Shown here piece after piece: positions 8,890 through 19,010 of a stretch of 64,000 nt of DNA; position 1 is the first letter of the stretch; every line of letters begins with the position of its first letter. Under the pieces are notes generated by a model. The model was not told where the DNA came from. It made no database searches and saw only the letters and a list, made by a program, of their open reading frames with translations. The translations under genes were made by a program, and so were the position numbers. This DNA is from Humulus lupulus (Eukaryota; Streptophyta; Magnoliopsida; Rosales; Cannabaceae), in NCBI RefSeq assembly GCF_963169125.1, contig NC_084795.1:189756214-189820213 (forward strand), written 5' to 3'.

Positions 8890-9561
8890 ATGGGACCCAA
8901 GAAGAACGCTCCCAAGAAGTTCGTAGGCAGCTCGTCCTCCCAACAAAACAAGGGAAAGGAGGTGATGGGTGAATCCTCGATTCCCAACTTCGGGCCAGCA
9001 GTGGAACAGGAGCTCGAGGTGTCCCCCGACGCATTCTTTGAGGTGGAGAGGATCGTCTCGAAGATCACTGACCAGGCGAGGGTAAACAAAATATTCCTCT
9101 CCCATAACATCGAGCTGGGGAAAGGAACCGTGGTTGCCCGACCTCCCTTAGAAGGCGAGCGGAGCTGCGCGCCGCTTGATGAGGTTTTCTCGGCCTGGAG
9201 CGACGAACATTTTAAGGCGGGGGCCTTCCTCCTGTTGGACCAGTACTTCACCGATTTCCTCAACTACGTGAGGTTGGACCCATTCCAGCTCCCCCCAACT
9301 CTTACCGTTTGTTGGCGGGGTTAATATACTTGTTCTTGAAACAAGAGTGGGAGGTCCCCACTCCTGCAGACATTCTGTATTTCTTCTGCCTCAAGGCCAG
9401 CCCGGAGCAGCGGGGGCGAGGTGACGGGTTTTATTACTTAACACGGTTCCCCAACACGGCTGTGGTCATCGAGCTGGCCAGCCACCCCAACGACTTCAAA
9501 GATCAATTATTTATGTCGACAGGGTTTCGAAACTGCGAGCTGCACTACTTCAACCGTCCTC
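8890..9561 (+). pseudogene. Gag-like 'putative gypsy-type transposon' protein, N-terminal exon, frameshifted
   Basis: The reading starts at ATG 8890 (MGPKKNAPKKF), with a Ser/Lys-rich N-terminus, and runs into a domain of the kind annotated in plants as 'putative gypsy type transposon' (Pfam PF04195, recognised from memory). Its features are an aromatic-rich block FLLLDQYFTDFLNYVRLDPFQL, then GLIYLFLKQEWEVPTP, FFCLKASPEQRG and FYYLTRFPN. The frame changes by one base at about 9293-9310, in or beside a run of six C, where the N-terminal frame would stop at 9324. The second frame continues the domain without a gap. GC content is far above that of the neighbours. The exon ends at a GTAAGA donor (9562). 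The role of this family is unclear; it is usually a component of transposons. Confidence 0.75.
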
Positions 9562-9645
9562 GTAAGAGCCTTTCAACCTTAGCCCGTAAGTTAAGTACCA
9601 GTTAGCTCCTCCTGTATCCATTTCTGACTTAGATTAATTCTGCAG
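9562..9645 (+). other. Intron of the gag-like pseudogene, 84 bp
   Basis: The donor GTAAGA at 9562 and the acceptor TTCTGCAG ending at 9645 join an exon ending in phase 1 to an exon whose frame matches the downstream coding stretch (12102 onwards). The acceptor sits only 5 bp before the solo LTR insertion. Confidence 0.6.
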
Positions 9646-9650
9646 CTATC
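9646..9650. repeat. Target site duplication CTATC, left copy
   Basis: CTATC at 9646-9650 repeats exactly at 12102-12106 on the other side of the insertion. Five bases is the usual duplication length for LTR retrotransposon integrases. Confidence 0.8.
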
Positions 9651-10761
9651 TATAACGCCCTACTTCCTTAGAGCCGTTACTAAGTGATTTTTAAGACAAA
9701 ACAGTGTGCAATGAACTCGCTAACCGAGGTTTTGAGACAAAAGTGTGACTAATTAAAATTTAAGGCTGTAATCTTAGAAAATGCATTGTTTCATTTAAAA
9801 CTGCTAGTATTAAACATTTGGGATCCCAAAATAAGGTTTGAAAACTATTTACATCTTGAAATAAGTTTACAGTTGATAAATCATAAAATCATAGATTATT
9901 ACAGCCATTTTCAAATAAACCCCCAACCAAAGCAGTCGGGCAGGCCAAACATGTACGCGTCGCTTCACGCTCTCCGTACTCATGGTTGGTTGACTCAGAC
10001 TTTGCCCTACCTGCAACACGGAGCACCCGTGAGCCGAAGCCCAGCAAGAAAACTCATGCAGAACATAACATAAGCAATTTATACAATTTATCATAACAGA
10101 TAATCCACACATAAACAAGTCCACCATAGACTAAGCAAACACGGCCATGCCGTCCCCGAGGCCTTATCGAAGCCTGGGGTCTCGGTCTTCACCGCAGGAT
10201 CTCACACATATCCTGTGGGTCCTAGGCCCTGCCCTGACCATAGCATCCCATGTGCTACGTGTTACTTCCGGCCCCGCTGCCGTTCTCGGCCTTGCCGCCC
10301 TCGGCCATAGCCGTGCAATTCACTATAATCATATATAGCATAAATCAAACACATTCAAACAAATATCAATTCATTTAAATCTGCACCCTAACATGTAATG
10401 CAATAGAGGGCCATGCCCGGCAATCATTTCATCATGCAACATGCAATATAGGGCCGTGCCCCGCAATCACACTATGGGCCCATGCCCTATCCTACGGGTG
10501 TTATAGTTTTCTTACCTTTCCCTTCAATAGCTTAGATCACCTGACTCCTTGAGCACGATCCCACTCGAGCCTTAGCGCACACCTAGGCACAAACATAGGT
10601 CAAAGTCAACACCGAACCCCAAGTCCGAATACCTAGCCTCGGGACCAATCCCAAGCCCCCGAGAAGTCCTAAATCCCCAAAACAAAGTGGCGGAATCAAG
10701 CCCCGAACCCTAGGTCAAAATCCCTCATCAAAACTCAAAAATTCCCCTCTGTGAACAGTGC

Positions 10762-10869
10762 AGCGCTACAGCGCTCTAAAGAGGGCGCTGTAGCGCTACA
10801 AGCAGAATGCACCCCCCCAGAAACAGGGACTAGCGCTACAGCGCCCACTGACTAGCGCTGTAGCGCTAG
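10762..10869. repeat. Two AGCGCTACAGCGC hairpins in the solo LTR
   Basis: Hairpin 1 has arms 10762-10774 (AGCGCTACAGCGC) and 10785-10797 (its exact reverse complement). Hairpin 2 has arms 10830-10844 and 10855-10869 (15 bp, perfect) with a 10-bp loop. Both share the same 13-bp arm, so the hairpin is duplicated. As in the other LTR, the palindromes are GC-rich islands in an AT-rich LTR. Confidence 0.85.
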
Positions 10870-11510
10870 TTGCAGCCCAGAAAACCCAAAATCGCATTTC
10901 TGCGATTTCCTTCAACCAATTCAATCCCAAACTTGTCCAAACCTTTTCCAAGCCCAAAATCAAGCTTATGCACACCTCACACTCATCCCAAGCATCCCAA
11001 GAACTCAATCCCATGCTCAAGCAACCCAACAACTCAAAATCTACCATGAACAACCCTAAACCAGAAATTCATGTAAACCACAAAGATAGAGTCTTAGAAA
11101 TCATACCATTAATGCAATTTCGACCTTGATTCAACCCTAGGCCTCCTTAGCTTGCTCATCATCAAAGCTTGACCTGCTTTTCCCCAAAAGTCCCATCCAT
11201 TTAGCTCAAAAACACAGCTCAAAACCAGTAAAGCCCTAAAACTGAAATCCTCAAGAACTTACCTCAAGTTTCAGATGTTCTTGCTAATCCTTGCCAAGTC
11301 TTCAAGTGTGACCTTAATATTCTTGATGCACAGCCTATCCTAGCTCCCCACTGAGCTTGACCTCAAGAAAAATGAAGAGAAGAGGTGCTAGAACCCCCAA
11401 ACCGATCCCTTAGAAAACCCATCAGTTTTCTCTCTTTTCATTCTTTCCTTTTTCCTTTCTTTTTCAGCCCCTTTACTCTATTCTACAAAATCCACTAAGT
11501 GTATAAAGCC

Positions 11511-11520
11511 TTATTTATTC
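11511..11520 (-). promoter_or_regulatory. TATA-like box of the solo LTR
   Basis: The minus strand reads GAATAAATAA followed by GGCTTTATAC, comparable to CTATAAATAAGACC in the other LTR. A long CT-rich plus-strand tract (11425-11470) lies beside it. This supports minus orientation; it is a weak call alone. Confidence 0.4.
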
Positions 11521-12101
11521 TATCTTCAAAAGCCAATTGACCAAAATGCCCTCCCTATTAATTCTAAACCCTTTTACCCAAGTAGGGCCATTTTAGTCAT
11601 TTACCCAATTCCCGCTAATCCTCAAGTGTCTCTAATATTTTCCCGTTGCTTCCCAATACCTGATAAATCACCAAATAATTATCCCCCATCATCAAAATAA
11701 ATCTCAATCTATTTCTCTGAATTCCTGTTCATACCTCCAGGCTCGCCCCGAGCCGGGTATAAATTCCCGTCATGAATTTCCGCTAGCCTGCTCACTGGGA
11801 TCGCCTCGAGTCACAAATCACAGATACATCCACATCACAATGTGGTCTCAACAATCATCACATAACAATGCAGTTATGCCCAACATGGCCAAAATTACAA
11901 TTATGCCCTTCTAACACGATCCGGGCCTACATGCATACTAACATACATAGTCATGCATCTCAGATAAACAAATGGTCATATAACATGCTTTAAATCATAA
12001 CCATGCATTTAAATCATTAAAATCACACATAAATCCCATCATGCCCTCCTGGCACGCTAATCAAGGCCCTTAAGCCTTAATAGCGGATTTGGGTCGTTAC
12101 A

Positions 12102-12106
12102 CTATC
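12102..12106. repeat. Target site duplication CTATC, right copy
   Basis: Exact copy of 9646-9650, immediately right of the GTTACA end of the solo LTR. Confidence 0.8.
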
Positions 12107-12878
12107 TTTGCGAGGAAAGAGAAGTCTGTGATCCTCGGGAGCTAGTATGAGACACTGGCGGGCTTGCCCCCCAGTGAAAAGGATTATCGTTAGCTCGTGA
12201 CAGACGAGACGATGATGGCCTGTAAGCTGATCTCCCCATGCCAAACTCTGAACTTGAGGAGGCCCCGGGTGCCTCCCCCAGCCCACGATATGAGGCCTAT
12301 CATTGTGGAGGAGGTCGCGGGGGATGAAGACGAGGAGGACGAAGAGGACGAGGTGCCCCTCGTGAGGACGAGGAAGCGGGCATTGGAGGTCACCCAAAGA
12401 ATGGACGAGGAGAGGATCCGGTCCGGAGCAGCTGCAGGTCCCTCCGGCCAAGGTAACCCTTATACGTTTAGGAACTTAGATAGGGCCACTGCAGACCCCC
12501 GGCTAGCTAGGTTCAATCCCAGACAGATCGTCCAACGCCATCGAAGTGACCCAGACTTAGATGAAACCTTGCTGCACTGCGTCGACCAGCTCGTGCTGGA
12601 TTACGAAAGTAGCCGCCCTAGGGGTACCATAGTTGTAGACAACACCCTAGCTTTTAGGTCGATCCTATTCAAGGAGTATGGGACTAACCTTCGATCATGG
12701 CCATCACTTCAGGAGGGTGCCATAGCTCTAGGTCTCTGGCAATACGTAGAAGAGTCTAGTCCTGAGATAGCCTCGGATCCAGAACCTGCGCCAGCTCGAG
12801 AAATAATTGCCTTAGATTCCCACGCGGAAGCTCCGGGGCCGATGGTCGTAACCATAGATTCTTCTTCTAGCTCGGGGG
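12102..12878 (+). pseudogene. Gag-like pseudogene, second coding exon with two in-frame stops
   Basis: Joined in phase to the exon ending at 9561, this exon continues the family's text (YETLAGLPPSEKDYR, LVTDETMMACKLISP), then an acidic tract of Asp/Glu (12325-12360) and a basic KRALE region. Two in-frame TAG codons lie at 12143-12145 and 12191-12193. From 12197 the frame stays open to a donor at 12879 (GGGG then GTAGGA). With the frameshift upstream and the solo LTR inside the exon, the gene cannot be expressed as a full protein. The downstream part has the low-complexity, Ser-rich end (SSSSSGG) typical of such exon ends. Confidence 0.7.
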
Positions 12879-12988
12879 GTAGGATTCCCTTTAGTACATA
12901 TATATACTTGAATTTCACATTTTTTCCCTTTGTTTTTGTTTTTGCATGACTGCTAACTTGTGTACTAACCATATATTTGTTTTGCCAG
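12879..12988 (+). other. Intron of the gag-like pseudogene, 110 bp
   Basis: The donor GTAGGA at 12879, a T-rich tract (12918-12950) and the acceptor TTTTGCCAG ending at 12988 form a typical short plant intron. The reading phase matches on both sides (one base before, two after), which supports the model. Confidence 0.7.
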
Positions 12989-13452
12989 AGGAGATGTCTC
13001 AGTCTGGGGGAAAAAATCTGCGGGTTGTGTTCGCCGGGGGGAACTCCTCAGCTGGGGCCTCTGGGCCCAAAATGAAGAAGCTCTGGATGGCGAAGAAAGC
13101 CGTCGGGACCCCAACCAAGTCTCCTGTAAAGGAGAAAGAGCAGCCCCCAGCCGCCCAGGTCGAGGAAACTGCACCTCCTGCTGCAGGGGGGAGCATGCCC
13201 CCACCTCCTCCACGAGCTCCGACCTTCGTCCGGGACACAGGGGCGGAGCCCGGGACTTCGACGATTGTGCCTCCCAGTGGACCCCCAGGATCTGGAGAAG
13301 ATCCCAGATGTCTTTAGGGGGACGATGTACGAGACGACGAACTACCCTGTCAGCCACTTCTACCGCTTCAATGAGAGGGAGCTATGGGCCATCGAAACAA
13401 GGAGCCCGGTGGGCGTGCTGGAATCTTCATTGGGCATGGCCCTAACGCTCAG
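12989..13452 (+). pseudogene. Gag-like pseudogene, third coding exon with a frameshift
   Basis: The exon begins EEMSQSGGKNLRVVFAGG, then a Lys-rich part (KMKKLWMAKKA) and a Pro-rich linker (MPPPPPRAPTF). The frame shifts at about 13265-13300, in a C-rich stretch: the first frame stops at 13317. The other frame carries KIPDVFRGTMYETTNYPVSHF and ERELWAIET, which read as the genuine continuation. The 3' boundary is unclear: a donor would be expected near 13452, but the bases are AGCTGA, so a GT may have mutated. Confidence 0.65.
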
Positions 13453-13532
13453 CTGACCTTATCCTTTTGTGATCTTTGATTAGCATGCCTTGCCCTGTTT
13501 TTCCTTTCTCCCTTCTCTTTTTCTCAAGGCAG
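13453..13532 (+). other. Probable intron of the gag-like pseudogene, donor not canonical
   Basis: A strongly pyrimidine-rich stretch (13495-13525) ends in CTCAAGGCAG at 13532, a good acceptor. No GT donor in the right phase is visible at the left end, so the left limit is approximate. Confidence 0.45.
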
Positions 13533-14044
13533 TTGCCTCTCTGTTTTTGCAAAGCGCCTTGGCCCTTCACAGGAGCATAGCCCGGACCAAGGCCCAGCTC
13601 GAGGATATGAGGGGCGAGCATCAGGCGGTTGTGGCCACCCACCAGACTTCCTTGCAGGAAGCTAAGGATGCCCTGGCGGCCGTGCAGGGCGAGATGGAAG
13701 AAGCCCGTCCCAGGCTTCAAGAGGTTAAGGCAACCAAAGCCGCCCTCGCCGTTGCGCGGGCAGAGCTAGACACCGTGAAGGCTGGGGCCGAGGAGGCCAA
13801 GGCCGCCCTGGAAGCCGAGAAGGTAGCCTCCAGTACCACCATGGAGGACATGCTTTACCACTACTGGGTCTACAACTCCGACTGTGATTTCTCCTACTTG
13901 GGAGCGGACGTCTGGGAGCCCTTGCGGGAGGGGTTTAAAGTTCGCCTCGAGAAAGAGGCACCTTCTGAGACCGGGGAAGTCTCCGGTGCAGCTGAGAAGG
14001 AGGGCAAGACGGCGACCTCCACGGGGCAGCCTGGCGGAGCATAG
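13533..14044 (+). pseudogene. Gag-like pseudogene, C-terminal coiled-coil exon
   Basis: About 170 codons are open to a TAG at 14042-14044. The first two thirds form a strong Ala/Glu/Lys-rich coiled coil (ARTKAQLEDMRGEHQAVV; AKDALAAVQGEMEEARPRL; LDTVKAGAEEAKAALEAEK). A short conserved end follows: MEDMLYHYWVYNSDCDFSYLG, close to the C-terminal motif of plant gypsy-type transposon proteins. The last residues are Glu/Gly/Ser-rich. This part has no lesion of its own. A coiled coil suggests self-assembly, as expected of a gag-like structural protein, but that is inference. Confidence 0.7.
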
Positions 14045-14192
14045 GGCCTTCCTCTATCGCACCCTATCCTTTAATATTCTCAATTTTTTGTGTGTAACTT
14101 TTGCATGAGGTGTTTCCACCTCGAGACAATCTAACTATCAATTTTATTTTTAATTGATTTATTTCCTTTTGTCTTTACATACTTTAGTTACT
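14045..14192 (+). other. 3' flank of the pseudogene up to the satellite
   Basis: About 150 bp of non-coding, increasingly AT-rich sequence lie here, with a small inverted GAGGTGTTTCCACCTC at 14107-14122 that could be the 3' UTR of the pseudogene. No clear satellite monomer can be aligned here. Confidence 0.5.
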
Positions 14193-14327
14193 ATTTTGAA
14201 AAACTTCGTTCGCGTTAATTTTTGTCAATATCTCGTGCTCTTTAAGAAAAACAACGATCAATCGATTTAAATTAACTTCTAAGTTTTATGATCTGGTTAT
14301 TTCCAGGAACTTAATTTGAAAACTAAG
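14193..14327. repeat. Diverged edge monomer of the satellite
   Basis: The first copy differs from the consensus at many sites (CGCG for CGTG, TTAATTTTTG for TTAACTTTTA, AAATTAAC for AAGTTAAC, ATCTGG for ACCTGG, AACTAAG for AACTTAG). Copies a few units inside differ at only one to four sites. Divergence at array edges is expected where unequal exchange does not reach. Confidence 0.75.
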
Positions 14328-14349
14328 TTCGTGTTAACTTTTATCAATA

Positions 14350-17300
14350 TCTCGTGCTCTTTAAGAAAAACAATGATCAATCGATTTAAGTTAACTTCTA
14401 AGTTTTATGACCTGGTTATTTCCAGGAACTTAATTTGAAAACTTAGTTCGTGTTAACTTTTATCAATATCTCCTGCTCTTTAAGAAAAAAAATGATCAAT
14501 CGATTTAAGTTAACTTCTAAGTTTTATGACCTGGTTATTTTTAGGAACTTAATTTGAAAACTTAGTTCGTGTTAACTTTTATCAATATCTCGTGCTCTTT
14601 AAGAAAAACAACGATCAATCGATTTAAGTTGACTTCTAAGTTTTATGACTTGGTTATTTCCAGGAACTTAAATTGAAAACTTAGTTCGTGTTAACTTTTA
14701 TCAATATCTCGTGCTCTTTAAGAAAAACAACGATCAGTCGATTTAAGTTAACTTCTAAGTTTTATGACCTGGTTATTTCCAGGAACTTAATTTGAAAAAT
14801 TAGTTCGTGTTAACTATTATCAATATCTCGTGCTCTTTAAGAAAAACAACGATCAATCGATTGAAGTTAACTTCTAAGTTTTATTACCTGGTTATTTCCA
14901 GGGACATAATTTGAAAACATAGTTCGTGTTAACTTTTATCAATATCTCGTGCTCTTTAAAAAAAAAAACGATCAATCGATTTAAGTTAACTTCTAAGTTT
15001 TATGACCTGGTTATTTCTAGGAACTTAATTTGAAAACTTACTTCGTGTTAACTTTTATCATTATCTCGTGCTCTTTAAGAAAAACAACGATCAATCGATT
15101 TAAGTTAACTTGTAAGTTTTATGACCTGGTTATTTCCAGGAACTTAACTTGAAAACTTAGTTCGTGTTAACTTTTATCAATATCTCGTGCTCTTTAAGAA
15201 AAACAACGATCAATCGATTTAAGTTGACTTCTAAGTTTTATGACCTGGTTATTTCCAGGAACTTAATTTGAAAACTTAGTTCGTGTAAACTATTATCAAT
15301 ATCTCGTGCTCTTTAAGAAATACAACGATCAATCGATTTAAGTTAACTTCTATGTTTTATGACCTGGTTATTTCCAGGAACTTAATTTGAAAACTTTGTT
15401 CGTGTTAACTTTTATCAATATCTCGTGCTCTTTAAGAAAAACAACGATCAATCGATTTAAGTTGACTTCTAAGTTTTATGACTTGGTTATTTCCAGGAAC
15501 TTAATTTGAAAACTTAGTTCGTGTTAACTTTTATCAATATCTCGTGCTCTTTAAGAAAAACAACGATCAATCGATTTAAGTTGACTTCTAAGTTTTATGA
15601 CTTGGTTATTTCTAGGAACTTAATTTGAAAACTTAGTTCGTGTTAACTTTTATCAATATCTCGTGCTCTTTAAGAAAAACAACGATCAATCGATTTAAGT
15701 TGACTTCTAAGTTTTATGACTTGGTTATTTCTAGGAACTTAATTTGAAAACTTAGTTCGTGTTAACTTTTATCAATATCTCGTGCTCTTTAAGAAAAACA
15801 ACGATCAATCGATTTAAGTTGACTTCTAAGTTTTATGACTTGGTTATTTCCAGGAACTTAATTTGAAAACTTAGTTCGTGTTAACTTTTATCAATATCTC
15901 GTGCTCTTTAAGAAAAACAACGATCAATCGATTTAAGTTAACTTGTAAGTTTTATGACCTGGTAATTTCCCAGAACATAATTTGAAAAATTAGTTCGTGT
16001 TAACTATTATCAATATCTCGTGCTCTTTAAGAAAAACAACGATCAATCGATTGAAGTTAACTTCTAAGTTTTATGACCTGGTTATTTCCAGGGACATAAT
16101 TTGAAAACTTAGTTCGTGTTAACTTTTATCAATATCTCGTGCTTTTTAAAAAAAAAAACGATCAATCGATTTAAGTTAACTTCTAAGTTTTATGACCTGG
16201 TTATTTCTAGGAACTTAATTTGAAAACTTACTTCGTGTTAACTTTTATCATTATCTCGTGCTCTTTAAGAAAAACAACGATCAATCGATTTAAGTTGACT
16301 TCTAAGTTTTATGACCTGGTTATTTCCAGGAACTTAATTTGAAAACTTAGTTCGTGCTAACTTTTATCAATATCTCGTGCTCTTTAAGAAAAACAACGAT
16401 CAATCGATTTAAGTTAACTTCTAAGATTTATGACCTGGTTATTTCCAGGAACTTAATTTGAAAAATTAGTTCGTGTTAATTATTATACATATCTCGTGCT
16501 CTTTAAAAAAACAACGATCAATCGATTGAAGTTAACTTCTAAGTTTTATGACCTGGTTATTTCCAGGAACTTAATTTGAAAACTTAGTTCGTGTTAACTT
16601 TTATCAATATCTCGTGCCCTTTAAGAAAAACAACGATCAATCGATTTAAGTTAACTTCTAAGTTTTATGACCTGGTTATTTCCAGGAACTTAATTTGAAA
16701 ACTTAGTTCGTGTTAACTATTATCAATATCTCGTGCTCTTTAAGAAAAACAACGATCAATCGATTTAAGTTAACTTCTAAGTTTTATGACCTGGTTATTT
16801 CCAGGAACTTAATTTGAAAAATTAGTTCGTGGTAACTATTATCAATATCTCGTGCTCTTTAAGAAAAACAACGATCAATCGATTTAAGTTAACTTCTAAG
16901 TTTTATGACCTGGTTATTTCCAGGAACTTAACTTGAAAACTTAGTTCGTGTTAACTTTTATCAATATCTCGTGCTCTTTAAGAAAAACAACGATCAATCG
17001 ATTTAAGTTGACTTCTAAGTTTTATGACCTGGTTATTTCCAGGAACTTAATTTGAAAACTTAGTTCGTGTAAACTATTATCAATATCTCGTGCCCTTTAA
17101 GAAATACAACGATCAATCGATTTAAGTTAACTTCTATGTTTTATGACCTGGTTATTTCCAGGAACTTAATTTGAAAACTTTGTACGTGTTAACTTTTATC
17201 AATATCTCGTGCTCTTTAAGAAAAACAACGATCAATCGATTTAAGTTGACTTCTAAGTTTTATGACTTGGTTATTTCCAGGAACTTAATTTGAAAACTTA

Positions 17301-18540
17301 GTTCGTGTTAACTTTTATCAATATCTCGTGCTCTTTAAGAAAAACAACGATCAATCGATTTAAGTTGACTTCTAAGTTTTATGACTTGGTTATTTCTAGG
17401 AACTTAATTTGAAAACTTAGTTCGTGTTAACTTTTATCAATATCTCGTGCTCTTTAAGAAAAACAACGACCAATCGATTTAAGTTAACTTCTAAGTTTTA
17501 TGACCTGGTTATTTCCAGGAACTTAATTTGAAAACTTTGTTCGTGTTAACTTTTATCAATATCTCGTGCTCTTTAAGAAAAACAACGATCAATCGATTTA
17601 AGTTAACTTCTAAGTTTTATGACCTGGTTATTTCCAGGAACTTAATTTGAAAACTTAGTTCGTGTTAACTTTTATCAATATCTCGTGCTCTTTAAGAAAA
17701 ACAACGATCAATCGATTTAAGTTAACTTCTAAGTTTTATGACCTGGTTATTTCCAGGAACTTAATTTGAAAACTTTGTTCGTGTTAACTTTTATCAATAT
17801 CTCGTGCTCTTTAAGAAAAACAACGATCAATCGATTTAAGTTACTTCTATGTTTTATGACCTGGTTATTTCCAGGGACTTAATTTGAAAACTTAGTTCGT
17901 GTTAACTTTTATCAATATCTCGTGCTCTTTAAGAAAAACAACGATCAATCTATTTAAGTTAACTTCTAAGTATTATGACCTGGTTATTTCCAGGAACTTA
18001 ACTTGAAAACTTAGTTCGTGTTAACTTTTATCAATATCTCGTGCTCTTTAAGAAAAACAACGATCAATCGATTTAAGTTAACTTCTATGTTTTATGACCT
18101 GGTTATTTCTAGGAACTTAATTTGAAAACTTACTTCGTGTTAACTTTTATCAATATCTCGTGCTCTTTAAGAAAAACAACGATCAATCGATTTAAGTTAA
18201 CTTGTAAGTTTTATGACCTGGTTATTTCCAGGAACTTAATTTGAAAACTTAGTTCGTGTTAACTTTTATCAATATCTCGTGCTCTTTAAGAAAAACAACG
18301 ATCAATCGATTTAAGTTGACTTCTAAGTTTTATGACTTGGTTATTTCCAGGAACTTAATTTGAAAACTTAGTTCGTGTTAACTTTTATCAATATCTCGTG
18401 CTCTTTAAGAAAAACAACGATCAATCGATTTAAGTTGACTTCTAAGTTTTATGACTTGGTTATTTCTAGGAACTTAATTTGAAAACTTAGTTCGTGTTAA
18501 CTTTTATCAATATCTCGTGCTCTTTAAGAAAAACAACGAC
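14350..18540. repeat. Duplicated satellite segment, copy 1 (offsets +9874 and +16890)
   Basis: Rare variants (TCCTGCTC at 14471, the ATTATACAT site at 16477, CGACCAATCG at 17467 and 18537, the GTTACTTC deletion near 17840) recur 16890 bp downstream at the same spacing. The part up to about 16600 also recurs 9874 bp downstream. This is segmental duplication within the array. Confidence 0.85.
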
Positions 18541-19010
18541 CAATCGATTTAAGTTAACTTCTAAGTTTTATGACCTGGTTATTTCCAGGAACTTAATTTG
18601 AAAACTTTGTTCGTGTTAACTTTTATCAATATCTCGTGCTCTTTAAGAAAAACAACGATCAATCGATTTAAGTTAACTTCTAAGTTTTATGACCTGGTTA
18701 TTTCCAGGAACTTAATTTGAAAACTTAGTTCGTGCTAACTTTTATCAATATCTCGTGCTCTTTAAGAAAAACAACGATCAATCGATTTAAGTCAACTTCT
18801 AAGTTTTATGACCTGGTTATTTCCAGGGACTTAATTTGAAAACTTAGTTCGTGTTAACTTTTATCAATATCTCGTGCTCTTTAAGAAAAACAACGATCAA
18901 TCGATTTAAGTTAACTTCTAAGTTTTATGACCTGGTTATTTCCAGGAACTTAATTTGAAAACTTAGTTCGTGTTAACTTTTATCAATATCTCGTGCTCTT
19001 TAAGAAAAAC

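Larger units (their letters stand above)
9651..12101 (-). mobile_element. Solo LTR (2451 bp) inside the gag-like pseudogene
   Basis: The insertion is bounded by the 5-bp duplication CTATC. Its ends are TATAACGCCC (plus strand, left) and GGGTCGTTACA (right). The left dinucleotide TA is one change from the expected TG. No gag, pol, primer binding site or polypurine tract is seen inside. The minus orientation is preferred: a TATA-like box on the minus strand (11511-11520) has surroundings like those of the first element's LTR, and the left end resembles the first element's LTR tail. It arose most simply by recombination between the two LTRs of a former full element. It is not the same family as the 6242-8152 LTR, apart from similar termini. 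It has CCATGCCC/GCCGTGCC-type low-order repeats at 10400-10480. Confidence 0.8.

Noticed and set aside
8582..9263. Minus-strand open frames over the 5' part of the gag-like pseudogene
   Set aside because: They have no recognisable domain and lie antisense to GC-rich coding sequence, where stops are rare.
9786..11053. Short open frames on both strands within the solo LTR
   Set aside because: None has a domain; the region is bounded as one LTR insertion with a target duplication.
9651..12101. DNA transposon with inverted ends (GTAACG at both ends)
   Set aside because: The ends share only a few inverted bases, as LTRs of this type often do. The 5-bp target duplication, the size and the internal TATA-like box fit a solo LTR better; a non-autonomous DNA element is not fully excluded.
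12077..13720. Minus-strand open frames at 12077-12451, 12709-12972, 12965-13357 and 13442-13720
   Set aside because: They are antisense shadows of acidic, Pro-rich and coiled-coil coding exons; two of them span proposed introns.
18610..18630. CENP-B box-like TTCGNNNNA in every monomer
   Set aside because: TTCGTGTTA fits the first half of the box, but the CGGG of the second half is absent, and plants do not use a mammal-type CENP-B box.
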